The position numbers and the translations under genes are program-made. A stretch of 7,538 nt of DNA from an uncultured bacterium (GTDB lineage: Bacteria > Bacillota > Clostridia > Lachnospirales > Lachnospiraceae), in contig CAMNLO010000073.1 in the NCBI GenBank assembly GCA_946543095.1, positions 1-7,538 of the forward strand, in the 5' to 3' direction. The notes under the pieces are model-generated. The model was given only the letters and a program-made list of their open reading frames with translations. It was not told the DNA's origin and searched no databases. This document shows, in pieces, positions 6,984 through 7,538 of the stretch (the stretch's first letter is position 1; every line of letters starts with the position of its first letter).

Positions 6984-7039
6984 CCGCGGCATTCGCCAAA
7001 TTGACATGCAAGCATGTCAGCTTGGCTCATTGCTCGCGG
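6984..7039 (+). repeat. Long imperfect hairpin centred on TGACATGC/GCATGTCA
   Basis: The core is a perfect 8-bp palindrome (7002-7009 with 7012-7019). GCCAA/TTGGC (6995-6999 with 7022-7026), GCA/TGC (6989-6991 with 7031-7033) and CCGCG/CGCGG (6984-6988 with 7035-7039) extend it across small internal loops. An alternative stem pairs 7025-7031 with 7045-7051. Confidence 0.5.
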
Positions 7040-7059
7040 AAATGAATGAGCAAAAAAGC
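7039..7059 (+). repeat. 21-base direct repeat, copy 2
   Basis: Identical to 6815-6835. Here the 11-base TTGCTCGCGGA overlaps its start. Its first nine bases are complementary to 6866-6874, so it could compete with copy 1 for that strand. Confidence 0.9.
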
Positions 7060-7060
7060 A

Positions 7061-7092
7061 AAAGGGGGCAGTTTTTTCAAACTGCCCCCTTT
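7061..7092. terminator. Perfect 14-bp stem-loop directly before the pth SD
   Basis: AAAGGGGGCAGTTT (7061-7074) pairs perfectly with 7079-7092 around a TTTC loop. On the plus strand only TTT ends the stem, followed by CGG. On the minus strand the hairpin is followed by TTTTGC and then T6, a better terminator. It may act in both directions. Since the pth SD starts two bases later, pth transcripts must begin inside or upstream of it. Confidence 0.6.
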
Positions 7093-7093
7093 C

Positions 7094-7097
7094 GGAG
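7094..7097 (+). promoter_or_regulatory. Ribosome binding site of pth
   Basis: GGAG lies 8 bases before the ATG at 7106 and one base after the perfect stem-loop. It supports the long N-terminus chosen for Pth, because no start codon with an SD lies nearer the conserved GLGNPG. Confidence 0.7.
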
Positions 7098-7105
7098 TGT
7101 AATTT

Positions 7106-7538
7106 ATGTCAACCGGAAGTATATGGGAAAAACTGTTTTCCGGTGCATTTGCCGGGCCTGAGGAGCAGGCGGGGACGCCGGAATGGCTGATTGCCGGATT
7201 GGGAAACCCGGGGGAAAAATACCACGGCACCCGTCACAATGCCGGCTACCTGGCGGTGGATGAGCTGGTGGAGGCATATTCCTGTCCGGCACCGGACATG
7301 AGCAGGCGTTTTCAGGGGATGCTGGGACGGGGCAGCATTGAAGGCATCCCCGCCTTTTTATTAAAGCCCACCACCTATATGAACTTAAGCGGCGAATCCA
7401 TCCGGGCGGTGGCGGATTTTTACCATATCGATGTAAAGACCCACCTGATCGTTTTAGTGGACGAGGTCCATCTGCCCATGGGAAAGATCCGGGTGCGGAA
7501 AAAGGGCAGCGCCGGCGGACATAACGGCTTAAAGAGCA
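7106..7538 (+). CDS. pth: Peptidyl-tRNA hydrolase (3' end outside window)
   Basis: Pth frees tRNA from peptidyl-tRNA dropped by stalled ribosomes by hydrolysing the ester bond; it is a monomeric cytoplasmic enzyme and usually essential. The 144 visible codons contain the family signatures GLGNPGEKY (31-39), TRHNAG (42-47), KPTTYMNLSG (87-96), DEVHLPMG (119-126) and GSAGGHNGLKS (134-144). N34, H44 (catalytic histidine), N93, D119 and N140 line up with the E. coli active-site residues N10, H20, N68, D93 and N114. The domain starts near residue 27, so there is an N-terminal extension of roughly 25 residues (MSTGSIWEKLFSG, then an acidic stretch) not found in the classic enzyme; the SD supports it. 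About a quarter of the protein is missing past the window edge. It is separated from glgD by the palindromic region and is probably not part of the glycogen unit. Confidence 0.96.
   Translation, partial: MSTGSIWEKLFSGAFAGPEEQAGTPEWLIAGLGNPGEKYHGTRHNAGYLAVDELVEAYSCPAPDMSRRFQGMLGRGSIEGIPAFLLKPTTYMNLSGESIRAVADFYHIDVKTHLIVLVDEVHLPMGKIRVRKKGSAGGHNGLKS

Larger units (their letters stand above)
6748..7105 (+). other. 358-base non-coding, palindrome-rich interval between glgD and pth
   Basis: No credible gene lies here on either strand. Almost every base belongs to an inverted repeat. The first half forms the four-way junction, the second half forms further hairpins, and a 21-base direct repeat links the halves. 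No acceptable promoter for pth is seen: the perfect TTGACA at 7001-7006 is part of a palindrome and has no -10 box at 16-18 bp. Confidence 0.7.

Noticed and set aside
7001..7029. Promoter for pth from the perfect TTGACA
   Set aside because: Bases 16-18 bp downstream read TGGCTC to GCTCAT, nothing like a -10 box, and the TTGACA is one arm of a palindrome.
6738..7059. CRISPR array or transposon
   Set aside because: Only one long direct repeat with irregular spacing, no regular spacers, no cas or transposase gene, and no target-site duplication visible at the edges.

Overview
The window looks like a chromosomal segment of a fairly GC-rich Bacillota, most likely class Clostridia and possibly Lachnospiraceae. 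The main support is a tandem glgC-glgD pair, because a separate GlgD subunit is characteristic of Bacillota. Strong purine-rich Shine-Dalgarno (SD) sequences and an extended -10 promoter in an AT-rich spacer agree with this. The family-level placement is inference. All five protein genes are on the plus strand, and the first and last are cut by the window edges.

Region 1 (1-4049) holds two adjacent genes, one base apart, that probably form an operon. The first encodes a large protein with a von Willebrand A (VWA) domain, a TIG-like domain and a long beta-rich part I cannot assign. The second encodes a secreted, C-terminally anchored single-pass membrane protein with Ig-like domains. They look like a cell-surface adhesion or assembly pair of unknown function.

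Region 2 (4050-6747) is a glycogen-synthesis unit. A promoter at 4089-4117 and a structured leader of about 110 nt precede glgC (ADP-glucose pyrophosphorylase). A spacer with three hairpins follows, then glgD, the paralogous subunit whose active site is visibly degenerate. Together they should make ADP-glucose for glycogen synthase; no glgA or glgB lies in the window.

Region 3 (6748-7105) is non-coding and almost completely palindromic. Its first half can fold into a closed four-way junction (6738-6927) whose basal stem contains the glgD stop codon. The second half carries more hairpins and an exact 21-base direct repeat of a piece of the first half. It ends in a perfect 14-bp stem-loop one base before the pth SD. 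I do not recognise this as a known RNA family or mobile element. It is the least explained part of the window.

Region 4 (7106-end) is the 5' part of pth, peptidyl-tRNA hydrolase, a housekeeping translation gene, with an unusual N-terminal extension of about 25 residues.
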